From assembly GCF_018588945.1 (NCBI RefSeq), contig NZ_JAFIWA010000003.1:372001-436000 (forward strand): DNA of 64,000 nucleotides. The letters run 5' to 3'. The translations under genes were made by a program, and so were the position numbers. Positions within the stretch are counted from its first letter, which is position 1. Each line of letters starts with the position of its first letter. The notes under the pieces were generated by a model. It did no database searches. It had not been told where the DNA came from and saw nothing but the letters and a program-made list of their open reading frames with translations. Of the stretch, positions 8,838 to 15,799 are shown piece by piece. This DNA comes from Microbacterium flavescens. GTDB lineage: Bacteria > Actinomycetota > Actinomycetes > Actinomycetales > Microbacteriaceae.

Positions 8838-9599
8838 ATGGCATCCGTGCGGTACGTCGCGATCGGCGACTCGTTCACTGAAGGTGTGGGCGACGAACTG
8901 CCCGACGGTCGCGTGCGCGGCTGGGCCGATCTGGTCGCCCAGGGCTGGGCGGATGCCTCGGCTCAGCCGATCGAGTACGCCAACTTCGCCATCCGTGGCA
9001 GGCTCGTGTGGCCGATCGTGGAGCAGCAGCTGGAGCCGGCGCTCGCCCTGCGGCCGACGCACCTGTCGTTCAACGGCGGGGGCAATGACATGCTGCGACC
9101 GCGCACGAGCGTGTCGCGTGTCGTCGACGCGTTCCTCCATGTGCTTCGCCGCTGTGACGAGGAGGGCGTGACGCTCATCGTGCTCTCGGGCGCCAACCCC
9201 TCCGCGCAGCTGCCGCTGAGCCGCGTGATCCAGCGACGCGGTGACCTGCTGTCCGCCGCTGTCTCGGCGCGCCTGGCCGATCGCCCCGACATCGTCCGGG
9301 CTTTCAACTGGCCGGACCGCGAGCTCTCGAGCCCGCCGTACTGGTCGGACGATCGCCTGCACATGAACTCCCGCGGCCATCATCGCGTCGCCGCGCGGGT
9401 TCTCACGGCGCTCGGTCAGGAGCCTCCGGCCGACTGGTGGTCGCTCCCGCCCTTGCCGCCGGCAGCAGCCCGCGGCGCGGCCTACTACCGCGACCACGTC
9501 GGTCCGTGGGTTCGGCGGCGCCTGACCGGCACGTCGTCGGGCGACGGCCGTGAGCCGAAGCACGGCGAGTGGTTCGAGGTGCACCCGTCAGGACACTGA
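8838..9599 (+). CDS. SGNH/GDSL hydrolase (paralogue of the gene at 46803)
   Basis: This 253-residue esterase/lipase-type SGNH hydrolase has block I YVAIGDSFTEGVGD with the catalytic Ser, block III FNGGGNDM with Gly and Asn, and block V DRLHMNSRGHHRVA with Asp and His. There is no signal peptide. The C-terminal tail is basic (VRRRLTGTSSGDG) and is shared with the second SGNH gene in this window. The last 12 bases overlap the converging DUF2087 gene. Confidence 0.9.
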   Translation: MASVRYVAIGDSFTEGVGDELPDGRVRGWADLVAQGWADASAQPIEYANFAIRGRLVWPIVEQQLEPALALRPTHLSFNGGGNDMLRPRTSVSRVVDAFLHVLRRCDEEGVTLIVLSGANPSAQLPLSRVIQRRGDLLSAAVSARLADRPDIVRAFNWPDRELSSPPYWSDDRLHMNSRGHHRVAARVLTALGQEPPADWWSLPPLPPAAARGAAYYRDHVGPWVRRRLTGTSSGDGREPKHGEWFEVHPSGH

Positions 9600-10070
9600 C
9601 GTCACCAGGGCGTACTCCGAGCCGGAGCGGGTGCGCTCGAGCAGTTCCGCATCGACCAGGAATCGCCGCAGCGCCGCGACGTCGTCGGTGAATTGCGAGA
9701 GTCGCTCGTTGGTGTCCTTCTCGCTCAGGACCTCGCCCGGCGCGAACGCGCGCGAGGCGACCCATCGCAGCAGTTCGAGGCGGTCGGCGAGCTGGACGGG
9801 GTAGCGATCGATGCGGCCCTCGCCGTCGAGGAACCGCGCTGGTCCGATCGCCCGCGCGGGCGCACCCTCTGCCAGGATGTCGCGCAGCAGGGTGTCGTCG
9901 AAGACGAGTCCGCCGGCGGTCTCGCGAAGGAGGCCCAGCTCGGACAGCCGCTCCTGTGCACGCCGTCGCCGCGCGTCGGTCAGCGGCGTGTCGGACATCG
10001 CCTCGGCGAGCACTGCGCGGAGCTCCGGATTGAGGAGCGCGGCGATCACGCCGCGCCATCGGTCGCTCAT
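9588..10070 (-). CDS. DUF2087 domain-containing protein
   Basis: The 160-residue protein has a C-terminal DUF2087 domain (FLDGEGRIDRYPVQLADRLE, then FAPGEVLSEKDTNERL and AALRRFLVDAELLERTRSG). This winged-helix-like module is often joined to regulators or acetyltransferases. The N-terminal 75 residues resemble a small helical DNA-binding or dimerisation region (RRRAQERLSELGLLRETAGG). Its ATG overlaps the stop of the DHFR-like gene by 4 bases, so the two are probably translated together. A regulatory role is inferred; no target is known. Confidence 0.82.
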   Translation of the reverse strand: MSDRWRGVIAALLNPELRAVLAEAMSDTPLTDARRRRAQERLSELGLLRETAGGLVFDDTLLRDILAEGAPARAIGPARFLDGEGRIDRYPVQLADRLELLRWVASRAFAPGEVLSEKDTNERLSQFTDDVAALRRFLVDAELLERTRSGSEYALVTSVS

Positions 10071-10636
10071 CGGGCAGGGCCGCTGACGGCGTAGGTCAGC
10101 TCCGCGAACGCGCCGGCCTGCCGGACGGCGGTGAGCGTCAGACGGTCAGCGCCGAGCGCCCGGGGGAGCAGTGGCTTTCCGGACGGCAGTGTCGCCGGTG
10201 CCACCGACACGGCGACCTGGTCGAGCAGCCCCGCGTCGGCGAACTGCCCGGCGAGGTCGCCGCCCCCGACGATCCAGACGTCGCGATCGCCCGCGGCCTC
10301 ACGGATGGCGGGCCAGGCATCACCGACGTCGCCGCGGACGAACCGGATGTCGGCACCGGCCACACCGGGCAGCGTTCGACGGGTGAACACGAACGTCGGA
10401 CGAGCGCCGTAGTAGGCGGGCCACTTGTCGGGGTGCTCGATGAGCTGCTCGTGCCGAAGCACCCACTCGTACGTCGAGGACCCCTGGACGAGCACGCCGA
10501 TGCCCTCGAGGAACTGCTCGAAGCTGCTGTCGCCACCCTCGCCGCCGGGTGCGGCGAAGAGCCAGTCGAGGGAGTCGTCGTCGTCGGCCAGGAAGCCGTT
10601 CAGAGTCGTGGCGGTGTAGAAGATCACACGAGGCAT
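10067..10636 (-). CDS. Dihydrofolate reductase family protein (RibD C-terminal type)
   Basis: The 189-residue protein is of the DHFR/RibD reductase fold. It opens with VIFYTATTLNGFLADDDDSLDWLF and has FVFTRRTLP, VRGDVGDAWPAIREAAGDRDVWIVGGGDLAGQFADAGLLDQV and VAPATLPSGKPLLP, the usual NADPH-binding signature of this large family. These proteins are usually not the housekeeping folate enzyme and their substrates are mostly unknown. It starts 87 bases from the divergent ArsR gene, so the ArsR operator at 10678-10710 could also affect it. Confidence 0.88.
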   Translation of the reverse strand: MPRVIFYTATTLNGFLADDDDSLDWLFAAPGGEGGDSSFEQFLEGIGVLVQGSSTYEWVLRHEQLIEHPDKWPAYYGARPTFVFTRRTLPGVAGADIRFVRGDVGDAWPAIREAAGDRDVWIVGGGDLAGQFADAGLLDQVAVSVAPATLPSGKPLLPRALGADRLTLTAVRQAGAFAELTYAVSGPAR

Positions 10637-10667
10637 ATCGTCACGGTAGCGCGATCGGCCGACATCG

Positions 10668-10696
10668 TTGACACGTATTCAACCGTTCGGTACTAT
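10668..10696 (+). promoter_or_regulatory. Sigma70-type promoter of the ArsR-SRPBCC operon
   Basis: A perfect -35 hexamer TTGACA (10668-10673) and a -10 hexamer TACTAT (10691-10696) are separated by exactly 17 bases. The ArsR start codon lies 27 bases after the -10. The -10 and most of the spacer lie within the palindromic operator, a typical arrangement for autorepression. Confidence 0.82.
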
Positions 10697-10710
10697 ACCG
10701 AACAGTTGAA
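10678..10710. promoter_or_regulatory. Probable ArsR-family operator palindrome
   Basis: A 33-base inverted repeat has 15-base arms 10678-10692 (TTCAACCGTTCGGTA) and 10696-10710 (TACCGAACAGTTGAA) around CTA. The arms match at 14 of 15 positions. It overlaps the -10 of the promoter and ends 13 bases before the ArsR start codon, so bound protein would block RNA polymerase. Confidence 0.82.
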
Positions 10711-10723
10711 TGCGGAGGTGACC

Positions 10724-11089
10724 ATGACGGACCAGCTCAGCCGGACGTTCTCGGCCCTGGCAGATCCGACGCGCCGCGCGATCCTGGAACGGCTCAGCGG
10801 GGGAGAGGCGACGGTCGGCGAACTCGCGGCACCGTTCGACATGACGTTCGCCGCGGTTTCCAAGCACCTGCGGGTTCTCGAGGGAGCAGGCCTGGTCACG
10901 CGCGGGAAGGACGCGCAGTACCGGCCGGCACGGCTCGACGCTCGACCGCTGGCTGCGGCATGCCACTGGATCGGCGACTACGCACGCTTCTGGGAAGACA
11001 GCGTCGACGCCCTCGACCACTACCTCAACGCCCTCCAGCAGCTCTCACCCACGACCGACCAGCCCGACGAGGAGAACAGTCATGACTGA
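10724..11089 (+). CDS. ArsR-family winged-helix repressor
   Basis: This 121-residue regulator has the classic ArsR/SmtB winged helix: LSRTFSALADPTRRAILERL at the N-terminus, the recognition region VGELAAPFDMTFAAVSKHLRVLEGAGLV, and a wing ending KDAQYRPARLDARPL. No metal-binding cysteine cluster is present, so it is not a metal sensor of the usual kind. It belongs to the subgroup paired with SRPBCC/AHSA1 genes. GGAGG at 10714 precedes ATG 10724. It overlaps the SRPBCC gene by 8 bases and has its own palindromic operator upstream. Confidence 0.92.
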   Translation: MTDQLSRTFSALADPTRRAILERLSGGEATVGELAAPFDMTFAAVSKHLRVLEGAGLVTRGKDAQYRPARLDARPLAAACHWIGDYARFWEDSVDALDHYLNALQQLSPTTDQPDEENSHD

Positions 11090-11528
11090 GTACTTCACCA
11101 TCACCCGCACGCTGCGGGCACCGCGCGAACTCGTGTTCGACGCCATCACCAAGTCCGAGCACTTCGCGGTCTGGTTCGGCACCGCGGCGGTGTCGGTGCC
11201 GCAGGATTCGCTCACGATGGACGTGCGTCCCGGCGGTGCGTTCCGCGCGGTGATGATGCTTCCCGAGGGCAACCGCATCGACTGGGCGGGGGAGTACCAG
11301 GTGGTCGAGCCACCCTCCCACCTGGCGATGACGCTGACCGATCAACCGGACGACGACGCGGGCCTCCCCGTGCTGTTCGATCTCGAAGAGGTCGATGGCG
11401 GCACGAAGCTCACGATCCGTCAGGACCGCTCCGACTTCACCGACGACCAGGTGGCGGCGACGATCGCCGGCTACAACGCGTTCGTCGACGACATCGAGCA
11501 CGTGCTCGAGACGATGCAGCGCTCCTGA
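11082..11528 (+). CDS. SRPBCC / AHSA1-domain protein
   Basis: This 148-residue START/Bet v1-like protein has the activator-of-Hsp90-ATPase-type pattern: FTITRTLRAPRELVFDAIT at the N-terminus, KSEHFAVWFG, DVRPGGAFRAVMMLPEGN, and the C-terminal helix ending DIEHVLETMQRS. The fold binds hydrophobic ligands. In such ArsR-linked pairs the ligand and purpose are generally unknown. It is translationally coupled to the ArsR repressor through an 8-base overlap, so the two form one regulated unit. Confidence 0.9.
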   Translation: MTEYFTITRTLRAPRELVFDAITKSEHFAVWFGTAAVSVPQDSLTMDVRPGGAFRAVMMLPEGNRIDWAGEYQVVEPPSHLAMTLTDQPDDDAGLPVLFDLEEVDGGTKLTIRQDRSDFTDDQVAATIAGYNAFVDDIEHVLETMQRS

Positions 11529-11534
11529 CCGGGA

Positions 11535-12374
11535 TCACAGGGCGCCCGCGCGGCGCAGTGCGCTCATCGCGAGCTCGCTGCCGGCGCGGGCGCTCTCGCG
11601 TGCACCGGCGCCACCGAGCGCGGCGGTGAGGTACCCCGCCGCGAATGCGTCGCCGGCACCAGTCGAATCGACTACGGCGTCGACCCGGTCGACCGCCACC
11701 TCGGCGCGCTCTCCGCCTTCGAACACGAGTACGGAATCGCCGCCGCGCTTCACGACGAACACGGCGCTTCCGGTGTCGAGGTCGACGTCGGACGCCGCCT
11801 GCGCCTCATCGGCATTGGCGAAGACGACCGCCGGTGCGAGATCGTCGATGATGCCCTGAAGCGCTCCGGCGCCGAGATCGCGCATCGAGGCGACGCTCGA
11901 GAGGTCGAGGCTGATCCGCGCATCCGCACGAGCGGCGGCGGCCGCGGCATCCGTCACCGCTCTTCTGGACGCGGGAGCGGCGAAGCCGTACAGGGGAAGG
12001 TGCAGCCAGCGCGCACCCTCGAGCCACTCGGCGTCGATTGCGGCGAGGTCGGCGGCGGCACCCCGGTCGGTGATCATCGTGCGCTCTCCGACGGCGTCGA
12101 CCAGGACGACGATGGCGCCGGTGCGTCCCCCGCGCTGGACGCGCACGTCGACTCCCGCGGCGGCGAGTTCGGAGACCAGCGCCCTGCCGATCGTGTCGTC
12201 GCCGACACGGCCGATGAAACGCACCGGATGCCGCGGCGCGGCCGCGACCGCCACGTTCGCGGCGCTCCCACCCCGCGTGATCCGCACCTCGGCAGGGTTG
12301 TCGGTGCCGCGCTCCAACGAAGAGCCGCCGAGCACGATCAGGTCGGCGACGAGATCGCCGATCACCACCAGCAT
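11535..12374 (-). CDS. PfkB-family carbohydrate kinase, probable pseudouridine kinase
   Basis: This 279-residue ribokinase-fold enzyme has the N-terminal substrate signature RGGSAANVAVAAA and the C-terminal PfkB signature DSTGAGDAFAAGYL, which holds the catalytic Asp. Alone it could be any sugar or nucleoside kinase. Its ATG overlaps the stop of the pseudouridine-5'-phosphate glycosidase gene by one base, which makes pseudouridine kinase the best guess. It would phosphorylate pseudouridine so that the glycosidase can release uracil and ribose 5-phosphate. Confidence 0.85.
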   Translation of the reverse strand: MLVVIGDLVADLIVLGGSSLERGTDNPAEVRITRGGSAANVAVAAAPRHPVRFIGRVGDDTIGRALVSELAAAGVDVRVQRGGRTGAIVVLVDAVGERTMITDRGAAADLAAIDAEWLEGARWLHLPLYGFAAPASRRAVTDAAAAAARADARISLDLSSVASMRDLGAGALQGIIDDLAPAVVFANADEAQAASDVDLDTGSAVFVVKRGGDSVLVFEGGERAEVAVDRVDAVVDSTGAGDAFAAGYLTAALGGAGARESARAGSELAMSALRRAGAL

Positions 12375-13288
12375 CAGGCGTGATCCGCGAGCTCGCGGGC
12401 GATGAGCGCACCCAGCTCCACATTGCCGCGATAGACCTCGACATTGACGTCGAGGCTGCGGCCTCCGGTCTCGCGCTGGAGGTAGTCGAGCAGGAACGGG
12501 GTGGTGTCGTGTCCGGTGACGCCCTCGCTGCGCGCGGCGGCGAGAGCGCGTGCGAGCACCTCGTCGTGGAGGACGGGGTCGAGCTGCCGATCGGCGGCGA
12601 CAGGATTCGCGACCAGCAGGGTGGAGCGGATGCCGAGCCCGTCGCGTGCGCGAGCGATGTCGGCGATCTCGCCCGGGGTGTGGGCGGCGTGCTCGATGTT
12701 CTGCCCGGAGTCGGCGACGTAGAAGCCGGGGTAGTCGGTCGTGCGGTAGCCGACCACGGCCAGATTCAGCGTCTCGAGTCGCTCGAGCGTGAGGGGGATG
12801 TCGAGGATCGACTTCACGCCGGCGCTCACGACGACGAGCGGGAGGGTGGCGAGCGTGCCGAGGTCGGCGCTCTCGTCGAACGTCTGCTGAGCGTCGCGGT
12901 GCACGCCGCCGAGACCGCCGGTCGAGAAGACGCGCACACCCGCGCGGTCGGCGAGGTACGCGGTGGCGGCGACGGTCGTGCCGGCGCTGCGGCCCAGTGA
13001 GGTGAGGACGGGCACGTCCCGGAGGCTCGCCTTCACGACGTCGTCGGCTGTGGAGAGCCGTTCGATCTCGGCGACGGAGAGTCCGACGGTCGGCCGGCCG
13101 TCGATCACCCCGATCGTCGCGGGCGTCACTCCGAGAGATCGCACGCGCTCCTCCGCCTCCAGGGCGACCTCGAGATTGCGGGGCCGCGGCAGCCCGTGGG
13201 TGAAGATCGTCGATTCGAGGGCGAGCACGGGCGCGCCTGCGGCGATCGCGTCGCGGACCTCGGGCGCGATGACGAGGGGAGAGGGCAC
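12374..13288 (-). CDS. psuG: Pseudouridine-5'-phosphate glycosidase
   Basis: This 304-residue enzyme cleaves the C-C bond of pseudouridine 5'-phosphate to uracil and ribose 5-phosphate. Diagnostic segments are APVLALESTIFTHGLPRP, ATIGVIDGRPTVGL, FSTGGLGGVHRDAQQTFD, VVSAGVKSILDIPLTLERLE (with the Schiff-base lysine region) and FYVADSGQ. Two starts are possible. ATG at 13294 touches the GGAAGG ribosome site, whereas GTG at 13288 lies 6 bases from it, so GTG is chosen. The kinase gene follows with a one-base overlap. No pseudouridine transporter is adjacent. Confidence 0.95.
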   Translation of the reverse strand: MPSPLVIAPEVRDAIAAGAPVLALESTIFTHGLPRPRNLEVALEAEERVRSLGVTPATIGVIDGRPTVGLSVAEIERLSTADDVVKASLRDVPVLTSLGRSAGTTVAATAYLADRAGVRVFSTGGLGGVHRDAQQTFDESADLGTLATLPLVVVSAGVKSILDIPLTLERLETLNLAVVGYRTTDYPGFYVADSGQNIEHAAHTPGEIADIARARDGLGIRSTLLVANPVAADRQLDPVLHDEVLARALAAARSEGVTGHDTTPFLLDYLQRETGGRSLDVNVEVYRGNVELGALIARELADHA

Positions 13289-13490
13289 GAGCATCCTTCC
13301 GACGGCGGGTACCGCCACCCTAGAACCCGCAAGCCCCCGTGGACGGGCATTTACGGCCCGATGCCCGTGAATCGCGAGGTTGTCAACCCCCTGCACGCGC
13401 CGACGGCGATCCGGAAGCGTAGGCGTCGGGACGATCGCGTCCCGCTGAAAGGGGAGGGCCGATCGCCGTGCCCCGGAAAGGAAACCTCGC

Positions 13491-13754
13491 ATGAGCATCG
13501 GAGCAGGAATCGCACTGTTCGCCATCGGCGCCATCCTCGCCTTCGCGGTGAACGTGGAAGTCGAATGGGTGAACCTCGACATGATCGGCTACATCCTGAT
13601 GGGCGCCGGGCTGGTCATCTTCCTCGTGGGGATCGTCTTGATGGCACGCCGCCGCCGCTCGGAGTCGGTGACGCACACCGCCGTGGACCCGACGGCCAAC
13701 GAGCGCGTGACCCGTCGATCCACCAGCACGCCTGACGACACGGTCGGTCTCTGA
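13491..13754 (+). CDS. DUF6458 family small membrane protein
   Basis: This 87-residue protein has two membrane segments (about residues 3-20 and 29-50: IALFAIGAILAFAV and IGYILMGAGLVIFLVGIVLM), then a basic RRRR stop-transfer and a hydrophilic tail. The family is found in actinobacteria and has no known function. GGAAAGGAAACC lies just upstream of the ATG. A 7-bp inverted repeat CGGGACG..CGTCCCG at 13427-13444 lies in its leader. It is monocistronic, bounded downstream by a strong hairpin. Confidence 0.85.
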   Translation: MSIGAGIALFAIGAILAFAVNVEVEWVNLDMIGYILMGAGLVIFLVGIVLMARRRRSESVTHTAVDPTANERVTRRSTSTPDDTVGL

Positions 13755-13771
13755 CGCGTCGCATCACGGTC

Positions 13772-13809
13772 CGAACGGGGACGGAGCCGGAAGGCTCCGC
13801 CCCCGTTCG
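13772..13809. terminator. Bidirectional terminator hairpin
   Basis: A long GC stem, CGAACGGGG then CGGAGCC, a GGAA loop, and GGCTCCG then CCCCGTTCG, is interrupted by a single bulge. It sits between the converging DUF6458 and GNAT genes. There is no U tract, so termination efficiency is uncertain, but the position suits both genes. Confidence 0.7.
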
Positions 13810-13839
13810 CTGTTCGGGCAGGAGGGGCGTGGCCGCCGC

Positions 13840-14520
13840 TCACGCCAGGTCGAGCAGGGAGCGCAACGGGCCGACGCCCTCGAGCTCGACCGATGCCCCG
13901 AGGACCCTCGCGTGCTCGGGGCGCAGCGACTCCCAGCGCTCGCGCGTCATGAGGTAGTTGTGGTGAAGCGCGGCGACGCCTTCGCGCGCTACCTGCACCG
14001 ACCCGTTCGGCTCGTAGCCGAGCCGCCGGGACACCGCGTTGGACGAGGGGTTGTCCGCGAAGGCGCCGGACGTCGCCTCGACGGCGCCCAGTCCGGTGAA
14101 GGCCAGTTCGAGCGCGAGCAGGCGCATGCGGCGGCCGATGCCCTTCCCCTGATGCTCAAGTCCGAGCCACGAACCGGTCTGCACCCGCCGGAGCACGCGC
14201 CATTCATCGCCGACCAGGCCCTGGACCCCGACGGGCACGCCGCCGACGACGACGCCGAGCTCGAGCACGAGCTTGCTGGGCGAGACCTGGGGTCTCACGC
14301 CCCACTGGTAGGCCAGCACGCTGCGCGCGACCTCGTCGGGTGCCCCTCTGGTCCAGGGCTGCTGGAACGGCATCGCCTCCGGATCATGGACGCCGTGCGC
14401 GGCCACGTCGGCCAGCGCGAGAAGCAGCGCGTCGTCGATCCAGCGCAGCTCGAGGTCGCCGGCGCGCACGCGCACACCGGCGGCCGGCCAGAGCCGAACG
14501 AGGTCGGAGGGTGGAGTCAC
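13840..14520 (-). CDS. GNAT-family N-acetyltransferase
   Basis: This 226-residue protein has the GNAT fold. The acetyl-CoA pyrophosphate-binding motif A is TGSWLGLEHQGKGIGRRMRL (Q-x-x-G-x-G/A type) near residue 140, followed by LGAVEATSGAFADNPSSNAVSRRLGYEPNG. This pattern is close to the RimJ/RimL-like group that modifies protein N-termini or small amines. The substrate is not known. GTG 14520 is the most upstream plausible start before the AraC gene; its ribosome site is weak. It follows the AraC-type gene on the same strand. Confidence 0.87.
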   Translation of the reverse strand: MTPPSDLVRLWPAAGVRVRAGDLELRWIDDALLLALADVAAHGVHDPEAMPFQQPWTRGAPDEVARSVLAYQWGVRPQVSPSKLVLELGVVVGGVPVGVQGLVGDEWRVLRRVQTGSWLGLEHQGKGIGRRMRLLALELAFTGLGAVEATSGAFADNPSSNAVSRRLGYEPNGSVQVAREGVAALHHNYLMTRERWESLRPEHARVLGASVELEGVGPLRSLLDLA

Positions 14521-14548
14521 CCACGCAGTCTGCCAGGTGCATCGCCGC

Positions 14549-15415
14549 CTACGCGCGCTCCACGGGCAGCCACAGCTCGCACGTCGCGGTGAGGAAGTCG
14601 GGGGAGCGGTCCAGCACCGCGACGATCGAGGGGCCGGGGCGCAGCCGCCACGGGTTCGAGGGGAACCATTCGGTGGCCGTCGCCGCCCACGTCGACTGCA
14701 GGGCCGCCGGATACTCGCCGGCGACGCGGAAGACGGCCCACGTGCCGGCGGGGATCTCGATCGCATCGAGATCGTCGGGCACCGTCGTGTCGGCGCGAAC
14801 GGCTACCCCGTGGAGGTAGGTCAGTTCGCTCCCCTCGGTGTAGTCCGGCTCCACGTCATCGCTCACCTGGAGGATGCCCTCCGGCTGGGTGTCGTTCAGG
14901 GACTTGAGACGGACATGCGCCTCGGGCGGGAGAGCGGCGATGTGCGCCTGGATGTGCGGATTGGCGCCCTCGTGGATGAGCGGCACGCGGGTGGCGTGGC
15001 CGACGAGTCGGAACGCGGGGCGGTCTGTGATGCGGGTGTCCATGGGGTTGCTCCCATCTACGGTCAGGCGGAACCTGAGCTGCGGTTGTGTGCGAAGGGG
15101 ACCGCCGTCTCGCCGTACGTCGCCCGGACCGGCGCCGTGCACCGCACGGAACGCCCGGCCGAACGCCTCGGCCGAGCCGTAGCCGTAGCGCACCGCGATG
15201 GCGAGCAGATCGTCGCCCGAGAGCACGTCAGCAGCGGAGGCCGTCATGCGACGTCGCCGAACGTACTCGGAAAGCGGCATCCCGGCTAACGACGAGAACA
15301 TTCGCCGCAGGTGGTACTCGGTCGTGCCCGCGGTGCGGGCGAGCGTGCCGATGTCGAGGTCGTCGGTGAGATGAGCCTCGACGTACTCGGCGACGCCGTT
15401 GAGCGATGCGATCAC
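14549..15415 (-). CDS. AraC-family regulator with GyrI-like effector-binding domain
   Basis: The 288-residue regulator has an N-terminal pair of AraC helix-turn-helices (LDIGTLARTAGTTEYHLRRMF, then DLLAIAVRYGYGSAEAFGRAF) and, from about residue 120, a GyrI-like/SOUL-type ligand domain (PAFRLVGHATRVPL, WAVFRVAGEYPAALQSTW, ATEWFPSNPWRLRPGPSIVAV). This arrangement is typical of Rob/SoxS-like multidrug-responsive regulators. GTG 15415 has an excellent GGAGGAACC site 6 bases upstream. The upstream region carries an AT-rich palindrome at 15509-15522. Confidence 0.92.
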   Translation of the reverse strand: MIASLNGVAEYVEAHLTDDLDIGTLARTAGTTEYHLRRMFSSLAGMPLSEYVRRRRMTASAADVLSGDDLLAIAVRYGYGSAEAFGRAFRAVHGAGPGDVRRDGGPLRTQPQLRFRLTVDGSNPMDTRITDRPAFRLVGHATRVPLIHEGANPHIQAHIAALPPEAHVRLKSLNDTQPEGILQVSDDVEPDYTEGSELTYLHGVAVRADTTVPDDLDAIEIPAGTWAVFRVAGEYPAALQSTWAATATEWFPSNPWRLRPGPSIVAVLDRSPDFLTATCELWLPVERA

Positions 15416-15508
15416 GGTTCCTCCTTCACGCACCATCCTGCGCGGGGAAGCGGGGGCCGCGCCCGATGATCGCGGACCGGTTCGATCAGCGACCTCGCGC
15501 AAGTTGAC

Positions 15509-15522
15509 ATAATGTGCATTAT
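15509..15522. promoter_or_regulatory. Palindrome ATAATG-TG-CATTAT upstream of the AraC gene
   Basis: A perfect 6-bp inverted repeat around TG lies 94 bases before the AraC-family start and overlaps a TTGACA-like hexamer at 15504. It may be an operator for that regulator, or part of the recombinase element end. Which is not decidable from sequence alone. Confidence 0.4.
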
Positions 15523-15544
15523 CAGCGATTGAATCGCCCGAGTC

Positions 15545-15557
15545 GCATTAGATGCAA
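15545..15557 (+). repeat. Direct repeat copy 1, GCATTAGATGCAA
   Basis: This 13-base word is repeated exactly at 15678-15690, 133 bases downstream. Both copies sit in the AT-rich gap before the tyrosine recombinase. It is a candidate recombinase core or arm site. Confidence 0.6.
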
Positions 15558-15677
15558 CCACTGAGTATCTAAGAGCGCCGGTAAGGAAGTCCCGGTGGGC
15601 AGTGGATTCCAGGGGCGCGTGCCGCTTGGCGGGAAGGCATCGCTTGCATGTCATCACCATACCGGCGTAGGTTTCGT

Positions 15678-15690
15678 GCATTAGATGCAA
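15678..15690 (+). repeat. Direct repeat copy 2, GCATTAGATGCAA
   Basis: Identical to 15545-15557. It is preceded by GGTTTCGT (15670-15677), which also occurs just after the last recombinase gene at 18684-18691; that 8-base match may be chance. Confidence 0.55.
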
Positions 15691-15799
15691 GATTCCACGA
15701 ACGGATGCAGATGGTCGAGCGAGTAAGCGGTGCCGTGCCTCGACTGTTCCGTGACCCGTCGTCCAGCTCTTTCGTGCCGACGAACGTGTCTTCGAGGGC

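Larger units (their letters stand above)
15416..15799. other. 384-base non-coding stretch at the left edge of the recombinase module
   Basis: No convincing gene lies here. It holds the AraC leader, a palindrome at 15509-15522, two copies of GCATTAGATGCAA (15545 and 15678), and a short coding-like remnant after 15752. That remnant reads in frame with the recombinase (PVVQLFRADERVFEG) but is closed upstream by TGA. It is noticeably richer in A+T than its surroundings, which suits the flank of an inserted element. Confidence 0.6.
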
